Positions 27,405 through 35,793 of a DNA stretch of 64,000 nucleotides are shown piece after piece. The DNA is from Microcoleus sp. AS-A8 (lineage in GTDB: Bacteria; Cyanobacteriota; Cyanobacteriia; Cyanobacteriales; Coleofasciculaceae), in NCBI GenBank assembly GCA_039962225.1, contig JAMPKV010000001.1, forward strand, positions 744,001 to 808,000, written 5' to 3'. The notes below the pieces were generated by a model that had not been told where the DNA came from, searched no databases, and was given only the letters and a program-made list of their open reading frames with translations. Position numbers and translations under genes: made by a program. Each line of letters starts with the position of its first letter. Position 1 is the first letter of the stretch.

Positions 27405-28520
27405 ATGAATTGGTGGCAGAAACTCAAAAAGAATCCACTTGCTCGGTTGGGAGCCTTGCTGCTCTTAATTTTCTATATAAGCGTCATCGCCGCTGATTTT
27501 GTGGCTCCCTATAATCCTTATGAACCCCAGATAGATGGTTCGCTGCTACCCCCCACCCAAATTTACTGGCGTAACCAAGCCGGACAGTTTATCGGGCCAC
27601 ACGTTTATCCAACCACCCAAGGGCAGACAGATCTAGAAACAGGCAAGCGCGAAATCAAGCGCGACCTTTCCAAACCATCGCCGATACGCCTTTTTGTGAG
27701 AGGTGCCAGCTACAAACTCTTTCAACTCCGACTACCGATAGGCCCTAAATTTGCCTTGGTAGACGTGATTGGCGGAATTCCCTGTAACTTACATTTGTTC
27801 GGTACGGTGGGTGAAGGCAAAATTAATGTATTAGGGACAGACGAATCGGCTCGCGACCAGTTCAGCCGCCTCTTGCATGGCGGTCGAGTTAGCCTCAGTA
27901 TTGGCCTGGTCGGTATTGCCGTGTCTTTTCCCATTGGTCTATTGGTGGGTGGAATTTCCGGCTATTTCGGGGGATGGACAGATGCTATCTTGATGCGCCT
28001 AGTTGAAGTGCTGATGACGATTCCATCGCTTTATCTCCTAGTCGCCCTTGCTGCCGTGCTACCGTCCAGTATCACCAGCGCCCAGCGATTTTTATTAATT
28101 GTCTTGATTACCTCGTTTATTGACTGGGCTGGCATGGCGCGGGTGATTCGAGGGCAGGTTCTTTCCATTAAAGAGCGAGAATTTATCCAAGCCGCGAAAG
28201 CCATGGGTGCCAACCCCTTCTACATCATTGTTCGCCATGTTTTGCCCCAGACGGCAACCTATGTCATTATCAGGACAACCCTGGCGATTCCGGGCTTCAT
28301 TGTCGCCGAATCTGTACTGAGCTTGATTGGTCTTGGTATTCAGCCACCCGACCCCTCTTGGGGTAATCTGCTGTCGGTGGCAACCAATGCGTCAATGTTG
28401 GTCTTACAACCTTGGTTGATTTGGCCTCCAGCGCTGCTGATTATCTTGACAGTGTTGGCCTTTAATTTGCTGGGGGATGGTCTGCGCGATGCTCTCGATC
28501 CTCGAAGTCTTCAGCGTTAG
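27405..28520 (+). CDS. Peptide/nickel-type ABC transporter permease (DppC/OppC family)
   Basis: A 371-residue inner-membrane permease. One N-terminal membrane segment (LGALLLLIFYISVIAADFV) is followed by a periplasmic stretch of about 120 residues and five more segments, and the ATPase-contact EAA loop EFIQAAKAMGANPF is intact. Family members import oligopeptides or metal chelates with a partner permease, two ATPases and a binding protein; none of these is adjacent. Such scattered subunits are common in cyanobacteria. Its stop overlaps the 3' end of the LysR gene by 4 bp in convergent orientation. Confidence 0.88.
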   Translation: MNWWQKLKKNPLARLGALLLLIFYISVIAADFVAPYNPYEPQIDGSLLPPTQIYWRNQAGQFIGPHVYPTTQGQTDLETGKREIKRDLSKPSPIRLFVRGASYKLFQLRLPIGPKFALVDVIGGIPCNLHLFGTVGEGKINVLGTDESARDQFSRLLHGGRVSLSIGLVGIAVSFPIGLLVGGISGYFGGWTDAILMRLVEVLMTIPSLYLLVALAAVLPSSITSAQRFLLIVLITSFIDWAGMARVIRGQVLSIKEREFIQAAKAMGANPFYIIVRHVLPQTATYVIIRTTLAIPGFIVAESVLSLIGLGIQPPDPSWGNLLSVATNASMLVLQPWLIWPPALLIILTVLAFNLLGDGLRDALDPRSLQR

Positions 28521-29476
28521 CTGTTTTGTTCCTGCTCGGTGAAACCGGATTGAGAAACCTTTCGCCCCGACGTTTGTTCGGCAACCTGCTTGCCCTCGGT
28601 CAACAAATAATCCAGGAAAGTCCGAGCCACAATCGACAGTTGTTTGCCGTTTGGATAGATGGCATACCAATAGCGCTCGATAGGAAAGTGTTGTGCATCT
28701 AAAACGGTCAACTGACTGCTAGGGCCTTCCAGGGCTAAAGTGTGCAGCGATAAGATAGAAATTCCTAAACCCCCGGCGATGGCTTGCTTAATAGCCTCAT
28801 TACTTCCTAAATCTAGCTGCACCTTCAATGACAGTTTATGCTCATCGAACAGGGATTGCACGGCCTTGCGCGTTCCTGAGCCAGGTTCCCTCATAATAAA
28901 AGGCTCAGCCGCAATGCGTTCAATCGGGATATTTTTTTCCTCAGCTAGGGGATGATTGGCGGGTGCCATGACAACTAAGGGGTTGTCTAGAATTCGTTTG
29001 TAGGTAACCTCAATACTTTCGGGCAGTTGACTCATCACATACAAGTCGTCCAAATTTTCACCCAGGCGATTGAGGATGTGTTCGTGGTTGGTTACCTGGA
29101 GAGAAACATCAATTCCTGGATAACGCTTGCAAAATGGCCCTAATAATCGGGGCACAAAATATTTGGCCGTTGTAATCACGGCTAACCGCAGGCGTCCCTG
29201 CTTCAAACCTTTTAAGTCTGCTATTGTCATCTCAAACTGGTCTAATTTTTCAAAGACTTCGCGACAGGTCTTGACCAGTTCTTCTCCAGCTTGTGTCAGA
29301 TAGAGACGCTTGCCAACTTGATCGAACAGAGGCATTCCCACAGCTTTCGTTAACTGCTTAACCTGCATCGAAACGGTGGGTTGAGTGAGAAAGAGTTCCT
29401 CTGCTGCTCGTGTAAAGCTATTGTGCCGAGCAACCGCTTCAAAAACCTTTAGCTGGTGCAGCGTAGATTGCTTCAA
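28517..29476 (-). CDS. LysR-type regulator, CcmR/NdhR/CmpR-like
   Basis: A 319-residue LysR regulator: winged helix-turn-helix at about 3-62 (LHQLKVFEAVARHNSFTRAA, TQPTVSMQVKQL) and a periplasmic-binding-like effector domain. The helix and LRLAVITTAKYFVPRLLGPF are typical of the cyanobacterial CbbR branch, which senses 2-oxoglutarate, 2-phosphoglycolate or RuBP and controls inorganic-carbon uptake. Its place beside ccm and ndhF4-D4-cupB fits that role. CcmR (NdhR), CmpR and RbcR cannot be told apart safely from the sequence alone. Two palindromes in the 100 bp upstream are candidate autoregulatory sites. Confidence 0.85.
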   Translation of the reverse strand: MKQSTLHQLKVFEAVARHNSFTRAAEELFLTQPTVSMQVKQLTKAVGMPLFDQVGKRLYLTQAGEELVKTCREVFEKLDQFEMTIADLKGLKQGRLRLAVITTAKYFVPRLLGPFCKRYPGIDVSLQVTNHEHILNRLGENLDDLYVMSQLPESIEVTYKRILDNPLVVMAPANHPLAEEKNIPIERIAAEPFIMREPGSGTRKAVQSLFDEHKLSLKVQLDLGSNEAIKQAIAGGLGISILSLHTLALEGPSSQLTVLDAQHFPIERYWYAIYPNGKQLSIVARTFLDYLLTEGKQVAEQTSGRKVSQSGFTEQEQNS

Positions 29477-29499
29477 GGATGCTTCTCCTGCAAAAAGTT

Positions 29500-29515
29500 A
29501 TAGACTTTAGTCTAT
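29500..29515. promoter_or_regulatory. Palindrome upstream of LysR gene
   Basis: ATAGACT TT AGTCTAT is a perfect 7-bp inverted repeat 24 bp before the LysR start. Position and symmetry suit a LysR-type operator. Confidence 0.45.
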
Positions 29516-29556
29516 TGTAATCATAAAAAACTAAGTTTTTATCTATGGATATTCCA

Positions 29557-29576
29557 AGTTATCATTTCTGATAACT
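29557..29576. promoter_or_regulatory. Palindrome with T-N11-A core upstream of LysR gene
   Basis: AGTTATCA TTTC TGATAACT is a perfect 8-bp inverted repeat 80 bp before the LysR start. It contains a T-N11-A pattern (29559/29571), the loose consensus of LysR-family sites. Confidence 0.5.
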
Positions 29577-29604
29577 GGAACAAGTGACAGTCTTCCTTCC
29601 AACG

Positions 29605-29710
29605 AGTGTTGCACAGATAGCTGATTGTATGCTGTGGAGAGTTAGGCTTTTCCCGTGCTGTATTTCACAGGAGAGCCACTCTTCCATCTTCGTCTAGTCT
29701 GTGCAACACT
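29605..29710. repeat. 106-bp element with 13-bp perfect terminal inverted repeats
   Basis: AGTGTTGCACAGA at 29605-29617 is exactly complementary to TCTGTGCAACACT at 29698-29710; pairing continues as TAG/CTA with a one-base gap. The interior has no gene. It looks like a small non-autonomous insertion element, although no clear target duplication is seen. A long stem-loop RNA is the alternative. Confidence 0.5.
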
Positions 29711-29746
29711 TTTCTTGTTTAGCAGTACCAAATAATATCAAATCTG

Positions 29747-29793
29747 CTGGCTTCAGAATTATATCGTCGTAGCTGGCACAAGAGCGAAGCCAG
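29747..29793. repeat. 8-bp inverted repeat CTGGCTTC / GAAGCCAG
   Basis: Perfect arms over a 31-nt loop, in the gap between the 106-bp element and ccmO. The rest of the gap (29794-29902) shows nothing recognisable. Confidence 0.35.
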
Positions 29794-29902
29794 TAGGAGC
29801 AAAAAGATTAGCCATTCCCTTGCAGCCAAAAGTGATATAAAAAGAAATTCTGTTGGATAGGAGAGATTTCCACTCCCAAGCTGGCAGATGATGGGGTAAT
29901 CA

Positions 29903-30688
29903 TCATAAATCTTTGGGGCTGGACAGCTTTCGCAAATCTGGCAGTTCTACTAGTTCTTTTTCCGTTTCCTTAACACTAATCGGTAACCGGAGGGGTTGAG
30001 GTTGTTCCTCAATCGAACAACTCGCCAAAGGAAGCGCTCTCTCCAAATCCTCTAGAGGTCTTGTGACAATAGTAACGGAAACCAGTTCACCAATCCGCTT
30101 GGCTTCTGCCATGCCAACTTGTAAAGCCATCGCCACCTCTGCCACGCGACCCCGGATGATGACCGTACACAAACCTGCTCCAATAGTCTCGTAACCCGTT
30201 AGTTCAATATCGGCGGATTTGAGCATGGCATCGGCGGCACCAACAATAGCTGGAAATCCCCGTGTTTCCAATAAACCCACGGCATGACTACTATGGCGAG
30301 GGCGATTAGGTTGAGATGCCTCATCCAGTAAGTGAGAACCAATGGGAAATATAACTTCTAAATTAGGGAACGGTCGGGGAAGGACGAGAGAGGAGAGCAG
30401 TTGACCTTCTCGTTTCGCATGTTCTATACCGGCTTGAACCGCAATTCTCACCTCCGCTGTCGCCCCCCGAACAATGGCTGTACAGTGACCACTGCCAGTT
30501 TTCTCAAACCCAATCAGCGTTACCCCAGAGGATTTGAGCATCGCATCTGCGGTGCTCACGATGACGGGAAAACTCAGGGTGGAGACCAAGCCTAAGGAGG
30601 ACTGCATACGGCGATGATCACGAGAGCGAAGGGCATTGTGCTCGGTTAACGGGTCTTGGGGGACTATCCCCGGTCGGTAGGACTCCAT
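29903..30688 (-). CDS. ccmO: Carboxysome shell protein CcmO (tandem BMC domains)
   Basis: A 261-residue shell protein with two BMC domains: about 30-115 (SLGLVSTLSFPVIVSTADAM, GATAEVRIAVQAGIEHAKR) and about 132-220 (AVGLLETRGFPAIVGAADAM, GRVAEVAMALQVGMAEAKR). Such fusions form pseudohexameric trimers in the beta-carboxysome facet and are needed for shell assembly. A Pro/Glu-rich tail of about 35 residues follows. GAGG precedes the ATG by 8 nt. It is the last gene of the ccmK2-K1-L-M-N-O series, after a 160-bp gap containing nested hairpins. In many cyanobacteria ccmO lies elsewhere, so the contiguous set here is compact. Confidence 0.95.
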   Translation of the reverse strand: MESYRPGIVPQDPLTEHNALRSRDHRRMQSSLGLVSTLSFPVIVSTADAMLKSSGVTLIGFEKTGSGHCTAIVRGATAEVRIAVQAGIEHAKREGQLLSSLVLPRPFPNLEVIFPIGSHLLDEASQPNRPRHSSHAVGLLETRGFPAIVGAADAMLKSADIELTGYETIGAGLCTVIIRGRVAEVAMALQVGMAEAKRIGELVSVTIVTRPLEDLERALPLASCSIEEQPQPLRLPISVKETEKELVELPDLRKLSSPKDL

Positions 30689-30716
30689 GACTATGACCTC
30701 TATAGTAGTTGTTGGT

Positions 30717-30840
30717 TGTTAGTTGTTGGTGAGACGGCTTGCAAAAAGACCAAGGCATGGATTTTTAACGATAGATATCTGATTTTTGCAAGGGGTCTAT
30801 TGTTATCAAGTCTAAGAACTTACAACTAAAAACTAACAAC
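30717..30840. repeat. Nested inverted repeats between ccmN and ccmO
   Basis: Outer arms GTTGTTAGTT and AACTAACAAC enclose inner arms CTTGCAAAAA (30738) and TTTTTGCAAG (30783), all perfect 10-mers. The structure could attenuate or stabilise the transcript between ccmN and ccmO. Confidence 0.5.
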
Positions 30841-30848
30841 TCTACAAG

Positions 30849-31577
30849 TTAACCGTCTTCAGGCGGACGGTTTAAGGATGAGTTGGAGGGAAACAAGGTC
30901 TTGAGAATTCGATCCAGGCTACCCTGCCCGTAAACGGCTTGACCCGCTTCTGAAGTCGGTTGTGCTGCCGTTGGTTCAGTTGGGGTGTCTTCCTGGGGCT
31001 GGTATCCTTGTTTCTCGTCGTCGGATGTTACCGTTCGGTTGGAGGTGGCTTGCCCATTGAGTGATTCCTGACCTGTGGGATAGCTATCTATCGTAGGGTT
31101 CACGAAGGTTGATGGGTAAGTATCGCTCTCGTTAACGCCACTCGTTGGGCTAGTGGGCGAGTCGGGCACGCTCGGAGCTGTAGTGATAGGAGTGTGGGTG
31201 GATACTGGAGAGGGCTGAGAAATTTGACGCCCTTTGTCTCCCACCACCGAAGCGGCTGGCACCACTTGCCACGGATCAATGGATGAGTTCCAAACTGTAG
31301 TGATGGCACCGATACAGGCATGGGCTCCGATTTTGCCCTTGCCAATGATCAGAACACCGGCACCTAAATTTGCACCTGCTTCCACTTCCAGGGTACCTCC
31401 GTGAGCATGAAGGACTGATCCCATGCCGATACACACACCAGAAGCTATAACAATCTTACTATCTGGATCGGCGCGTAAAATCACTCCCGGCGCGATCGCG
31501 GCACTAGCATCAATGCTCACATCGCCTTCCGCATATACATGAGAGTTACTGCTCCATGGCAGTGCAGGCAAATGCAT
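30849..31577 (-). CDS. ccmN: Carboxysome assembly protein CcmN
   Basis: A 242-residue adaptor linking the CcmM core to the shell. Residues 1-125 form a left-handed beta-helix of hexapeptide repeats (CIGMGSVLHAHGGTLEVEAG). A long Pro/Ser/Thr-rich linker follows (about 126-215), and the C-terminal amphipathic encapsulation peptide (VYGQGSLDRILKTLFPSN) binds the shell protein CcmK2. The gene is between ccmM and ccmO on the same strand, with a 187-bp gap filled by repeats upstream. Domain order and length fit CcmN of other beta-cyanobacteria. Confidence 0.95.
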   Translation of the reverse strand: MHLPALPWSSNSHVYAEGDVSIDASAAIAPGVILRADPDSKIVIASGVCIGMGSVLHAHGGTLEVEAGANLGAGVLIIGKGKIGAHACIGAITTVWNSSIDPWQVVPAASVVGDKGRQISQPSPVSTHTPITTAPSVPDSPTSPTSGVNESDTYPSTFVNPTIDSYPTGQESLNGQATSNRTVTSDDEKQGYQPQEDTPTEPTAAQPTSEAGQAVYGQGSLDRILKTLFPSNSSLNRPPEDG

Positions 31578-31764
31578 TCTTATTAATAACGATGAAGGAT
31601 AAAGAATGAAGGGTCAAAGCTAAAGGATGAAAGATGCCGTATGAAGGGGAATAAATTTTCCTGACTCCCAGGCTTGATCAGGTGCTAATACCCAAAGGCG
31701 CTACCACCCTTTTGTGTCACTTATTCAGATTTTCCATCCTTCAGCCTTAACACTTCATCCTTTT
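31578..31764. repeat. GATGAAGGATAAAG / TTCATCC palindromic spacer between ccmM and ccmN
   Basis: One side has GATGAAGGATAAAGAATGAAG and AAAGGATGAAAGATG-like units; the other has CATCCTTCAG and CACTTCATCCTTTT, an imperfect long inverted repeat. No gene is visible in these 187 bp. Confidence 0.45.
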
Positions 31765-33525
31765 TTAGTTAGGCGATTGAATAATCGTCTCTACGACGCG
31801 CCGCTTAGCTTTCGGGTCAATCCCAATCATCCGCACATACTCATCGCTATGTTCAGCCATGCAGCCTTCTAGGCCATTGAGAACTTCCGATATTTGATTC
31901 GATTGAATAGGGCTACAGCTTTGCCAAGAGCCTACCCGGAAGCGCCGCTTATCGGCATGTTCGGTCCCAATGGTGTAGCCTTGGGCTAAGAGTTGACGGA
32001 TCTGCTCAACAGCTTCTTTTTTTAAAGATGTGTTAGAGGATTTTGAACTCCCAGATGTTGAAGTTTCTGCGGTTCGCGAGGAATAGCTACTTGAGCTGCC
32101 TGCCCCATTGGTGGCGGCAGAAGACGAACTCGCTGCTTGCCGTTTGCCACCGGGTCTTTGGATAATTTCCTCCATAACCCGGCGCTTAGCCTTGGGGTCA
32201 ATGCCAATTAGGCGAACATACTCACCCTCGTGTTCATCTAGGACGGCCTCTAGGGCGCTCATCACCTCGGACTGGCGCTCGGAGTGAATCGATGTAGCAC
32301 TCTTCCAGGAACTGGTGCGGAAGCGGCGCTCATCGGCATATTCGACTCCAATCCGGTAGCCTTGGGCTAACAGTTGCCGTACCTTTGTTGTCAGGTCTGA
32401 ACTTAATCCTGCACTGGACGCTGAGGCCGAACTTTGACTACGAGGAGCGGCGGCGCTAGAGCTACTGCGGGAGGCGGTAGTCTTGCCATTCAACGTTGAG
32501 CCGTTATCACCTGGTTTTTGGATAATTTCCTCTAGAACCCGGCGCTTGGCCTTAGGGTCAATCCCGATTAGGCGCACATACTCACCTGCATGTTCTGCTA
32601 GCGCTTCTTCTAGAGCGCTTATCACTTCAGACTGGCGCTCCGAGTGAATTGAGGTGGCACTCTTCCAAGAACTGGTGCGGAAGCGGCGCTCATCGGCATA
32701 TTCGACCCCAATCCGGTAACCCTGGGCTAACAGTTGACGGATTTGTTGTTGAACGTCTGAATTTAATCCTGTAGTTAAAGACATGGAACTATTAGAACTA
32801 GAACTATGAGAACTATTGAGAGGGTGTGAAGCTTCTGTGGCTTGCGCTTTGAAGGAAGAGTTATTGCCTTCGCTTACACCATTGGAGTCAGACTTATGAG
32901 AAATTTTATTTCGGAGCGGTGCAATACAGGCTTCATCCTCAGCGCATTGATAACCTGTGCGTAATGTCTCGTTGGAGGCCACGACATAGAGAGCAAACTG
33001 CCGATCCTCATCTTCGACATCAGGCAAACGATCGGCTTGCTGCTGGCTGTTAATCACCGCCCCTGAAGGCACATATTTACCGGGGGGAATTTCCACATCC
33101 TGGACTAAGGCGTGCATCATCACAATACAACCGCTTCCGATCCGGGCATTGAACACTGTGGAACGAAAGCCAATGAAGCAATCATCCCCGATGTAAGCTG
33201 GACCGTGAATCAGGCACATGTGGGTAATGGAGGTATTTTTCCCAATCCAGACTGAATAGTTCTGCTGGTCATCTCCCACTACCAGGCCATCTTCCAGGCC
33301 ATGCATCACAACGCCATCTTGAATATTGGTTCCTGCCCCAATGTAAAACGGTCCCCCTTCATCGGAGCGAATGGAAGTTCCTGGTGAAACCAAAACATTC
33401 TCACCAATATGTACATCCCCAATAATGTTAGAAAAAGAATGTACGTAGGCCGTTTCATGAATTGTAGGTTCCGCCAAACTGCTCGACCAAGGGGTCGGCG
33501 GAGCCGCGTAGCTGCGGACTGCCAT
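31765..33525 (-). CDS. ccmM: Carboxysome scaffold CcmM (gamma-carbonic anhydrase plus three SSUL modules)
   Basis: A 586-residue scaffold. Residues about 15-205 are a gamma-carbonic-anhydrase beta-helix retaining the zinc ligands H75, H102 and H107 and the cysteine pair C194/C200, which in the enzymatically active Thermosynechococcus CcmM forms an activating disulfide. Three RbcS-like SSUL modules follow at about 258-340, 378-460 and 505-587, joined by Ser-rich linkers; they bind and condense Rubisco. Only the third has the Cys pair C538/C556 (18 apart). Met248 (codon at 32784) sits at the usual start of the short CcmM form and would give a 339-residue product. No ccaA carbonic anhydrase is seen in the window. 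Confidence 0.97.
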   Translation of the reverse strand: MAVRSYAAPPTPWSSSLAEPTIHETAYVHSFSNIIGDVHIGENVLVSPGTSIRSDEGGPFYIGAGTNIQDGVVMHGLEDGLVVGDDQQNYSVWIGKNTSITHMCLIHGPAYIGDDCFIGFRSTVFNARIGSGCIVMMHALVQDVEIPPGKYVPSGAVINSQQQADRLPDVEDEDRQFALYVVASNETLRTGYQCAEDEACIAPLRNKISHKSDSNGVSEGNNSSFKAQATEASHPLNSSHSSSSNSSMSLTTGLNSDVQQQIRQLLAQGYRIGVEYADERRFRTSSWKSATSIHSERQSEVISALEEALAEHAGEYVRLIGIDPKAKRRVLEEIIQKPGDNGSTLNGKTTASRSSSSAAAPRSQSSASASSAGLSSDLTTKVRQLLAQGYRIGVEYADERRFRTSSWKSATSIHSERQSEVMSALEAVLDEHEGEYVRLIGIDPKAKRRVMEEIIQRPGGKRQAASSSSAATNGAGSSSSYSSRTAETSTSGSSKSSNTSLKKEAVEQIRQLLAQGYTIGTEHADKRRFRVGSWQSCSPIQSNQISEVLNGLEGCMAEHSDEYVRMIGIDPKAKRRVVETIIQSPN

Positions 33526-33857
33526 CGAGTCTTCCTCCTATCTGAAAAAGCGATACACAAGCGTAAGGGATAGGCTTGAAAGCTAGTAGATGAAAAAGGA
33601 TAAAGTGTGAAGTTTGAAGTATGAAGTCATCGAACATTTCCGTTGGATGGGATGCCTCCTGACTCTTCTGTCCGAGCCAATCAATGTTGGGTTGGATTAA
33701 GGGAGTTGGAGTCACAAGTTTTTACCATCGACAACTGAGAAAGTTTAGCCTTCATGCTTCATTCTTCATCCTTTAATGCTTTTGCCACTACCGTTGGTGA
33801 GTCTTAGCGGCTTAAAGAGCGCTTCTAACACTCCAACGTTATCACTCTTGTAACCTA
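33526..33857. other. ccmL-ccmM gap with long imperfect inverted repeat
   Basis: No gene. AAAGGATAAAGTGTGAAG and GAAGTATGAAG (33595-33630) face CTTCATGCTTCATTCTTC and ATCCTTTAATG (33751-33780) as an imperfect stem of the same low-complexity type as the ccmM-ccmN gap. Confidence 0.45.
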
Positions 33858-34160
33858 CTAACGATATTGATCTTTTTTGCTGTAGAGAGTTTGATTATCA
33901 ACACTCACAGTATCGATAATGCCCACTACCATGGCGTCGATCGGACGAGTGTTACTTTCCCCCACCTGACGAGCCGCACTCCCACGGCTCACCAGAACCC
34001 ACTCATCTATTCCCGCACCGACAATATCTGCTGCCACTTCGTACTGGGGCAGTGGCTGTCCCTCTTCATCCAGGAGTTGCAACAAGAGGAATTTAACGCC
34101 TCTTAGACTCGGTTCTTTGTGAGTACTGACAACCGTGCCGCGAACTTTGGCAATTTGCAT
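33858..34160 (-). CDS. ccmL: Carboxysome vertex protein CcmL
   Basis: A 100-residue bacterial microcompartment vertex (BMV/EutN family) protein that forms pentamers closing the icosahedral corners. Start MQIAKVRGTVVSTHKEPSL, the AADIVGAGIDEWVLVSRGSAA core and IDAMVVGIIDTV are family signatures. The length matches CcmL elsewhere. It lies between ccmK1 and ccmM on the same strand. Confidence 0.97.
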   Translation of the reverse strand: MQIAKVRGTVVSTHKEPSLRGVKFLLLQLLDEEGQPLPQYEVAADIVGAGIDEWVLVSRGSAARQVGESNTRPIDAMVVGIIDTVSVDNQTLYSKKDQYR

Positions 34161-34365
34161 TAACCCTCCAAATTTGGGATTTAGGATTTTAGGTGCAAGG
34201 ATTATTCCTGTTCATCCCACCTCATTGGGGATTGGAAATGATTAATCCGCAGCTCAGTTTTGATATTCTCTCGCTGATTGCCAAAATCCTTTAATCCAAA
34301 TCCGGTGCGAAGAAAGCGCCTTAATAGGCGATCGGCAATCTAAAATCTCAAGTGATTTGACTGTC

Positions 34366-34707
34366 CTACGGGCGGTTGAGCGGACGGATGGCATTCGTAC
34401 TCTCGCGGAACTGCTGCACATCTTCGGTGTAGCGAATCGGCAGAACGTATTCCAGGTTTTCGTGAGGACGGGCAATAATATGAGTAGACAAGACCTGACC
34501 CCCATTCACCCGCTTCACATTATCCACTCCAGCCGCTACCGAGGCTTGTACCTCGGAGACATCCCCCCGCACAATTACAGTTACACGACCACTCCCAATT
34601 TTTTCGTAACCGACTAGGGTGACACGAGCGGCTTTCACCATTGCGTCTGCGGCTTCAACAACAGCAGGAAAACCTAAAGTTTCTACCATTCCGACGGCGA
34701 TTGACAT
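34366..34707 (-). CDS. ccmK1: Carboxysome shell protein CcmK1
   Basis: A 113-residue single-BMC hexamer protein of the shell facets ([40 protein letters not shown]; pore motif KIGSGR). It differs from the neighbouring paralogue mainly by a longer tail ([12 protein letters not shown]), as CcmK1 differs from CcmK2 in Synechocystis, so the K1 name is used. GGAG precedes the ATG by 9 nt. The gap of about 205 bp to ccmL contains nothing recognised. Confidence 0.93.
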   Translation of the reverse strand: MSIAVGMVETLGFPAVVEAADAMVKAARVTLVGYEKIGSGRVTVIVRGDVSEVQASVAAGVDNVKRVNGGQVLSTHIIARPHENLEYVLPIRYTEDVQQFRESTNAIRPLNRP

Positions 34708-34800
34708 GAATTTAGCTCCAAGATTCTAAGATTTTTTTGATTTATATGTGTTGCTAGAACAAGCGCGAAGAAAGTCAACCGACTCAGTCGGGGCTATTCG

Positions 34801-35112
34801 CTAAAAAGTACGGAACTGCTCGACCGCTTCGCTATAACGAATCGGCAGGACGTACTCTAAGTTCTCATGGGGACGAGCAATGATGTGGGTTGATAAAACC
34901 TCACCCCCATTGACTCGGTTAGCGGCTTCAACCCCAGCCGACACTGAAGCTTGCACCTCAGAGACATCTCCTCGCACAATCACGGTGACGCGAGCGCTAC
35001 CGATTTTTTCATAACCCACAAGGGTGACACGAGCGGCTTTTACCATCGCATCTGCCGCTTCGACAACAGCCGGAAAGCCTTTAGTTTCAATCATTCCTAC
35101 AGCAATTGGCAT
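34801..35112 (-). CDS. ccmK2: Carboxysome shell protein CcmK2
   Basis: A 103-residue single-BMC shell protein, nearly identical to CcmK1 over the BMC fold ([20 protein letters not shown]; pore residues KIGSAR). It is the main facet hexamer and the docking site for the CcmN peptide. AGGAG precedes the ATG with 8-nt spacing. It is first in the ccm series, facing the divergent ndhF4 across a 680-bp regulatory gap. Confidence 0.95.
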   Translation of the reverse strand: MPIAVGMIETKGFPAVVEAADAMVKAARVTLVGYEKIGSARVTVIVRGDVSEVQASVSAGVEAANRVNGGEVLSTHIIARPHENLEYVLPIRYSEAVEQFRTF

Positions 35113-35793
35113 TGGTGCTTTTCTCCTGTGGATTCCTCAAATACAGCATCGACCCATCAGTCTTTAGGAAAAATCGGACGAGGGGTGCAATTTTTACTGT
35201 GAGAAAGTTCTCTCATTTAGTGCTAAACCCAGCATAGAGAAGCTTGGTGCACTTTATCAATATAATTTATTATAATAATTCTCAATGAAACAGGTTAAAA
35301 AAACTTAACATTATTAGTTTATCGGCTATAGGATTTAAGGAAAACGCCCTGTTTTCGAGAAGGGACGCTTTTGATTTATAATTTCTTTATAAAGTCTCTA
35401 AGCTGGAATCCTAGTAGCTAAAATTCCTGACAGTTGACGTTTCTGAGAAAACTTCACGGTTGACGGGTGCAACCCTAAGTGTACAGACCAGAAGTGAAGG
35501 AGTTCCTCGACTTAAACTCATAAGTTAGTTTTATGGGTTTGATTAGGGTAGCTTTTCTCAGTAAACCTTCTGCATCTTTGGGGGTTAAATTAGGGAATGA
35601 AAGAAACCCATCAGGGAAGCATATTGGGAAAATAAGCATTCGTGAGATGAGGAAGTCTAAGAATCAACAAAACCAGCAAAAATAACGATATTAACTCCTT
35701 AGAGATAAATAAAAATTGGCTCTTTAAAAAACAATTGTGGAGTTATTTTCCCGGAAATTTAATTAACTAGGAGAGATAAGGAGGTATGAAAGC
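35113..35793. promoter_or_regulatory. Divergent control region between ccmK2 and ndhF4
   Basis: 681 bp without a gene, AT-rich at 35255-35330 (TATAATTTATTATAATAATT and similar), with GTTAA/TTAAC pairs near 35294-35309. It must contain the start sites of both the ccm series and the ndhF4-ndhD4-cupB series. No single operator could be fixed by eye. Confidence 0.5.
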
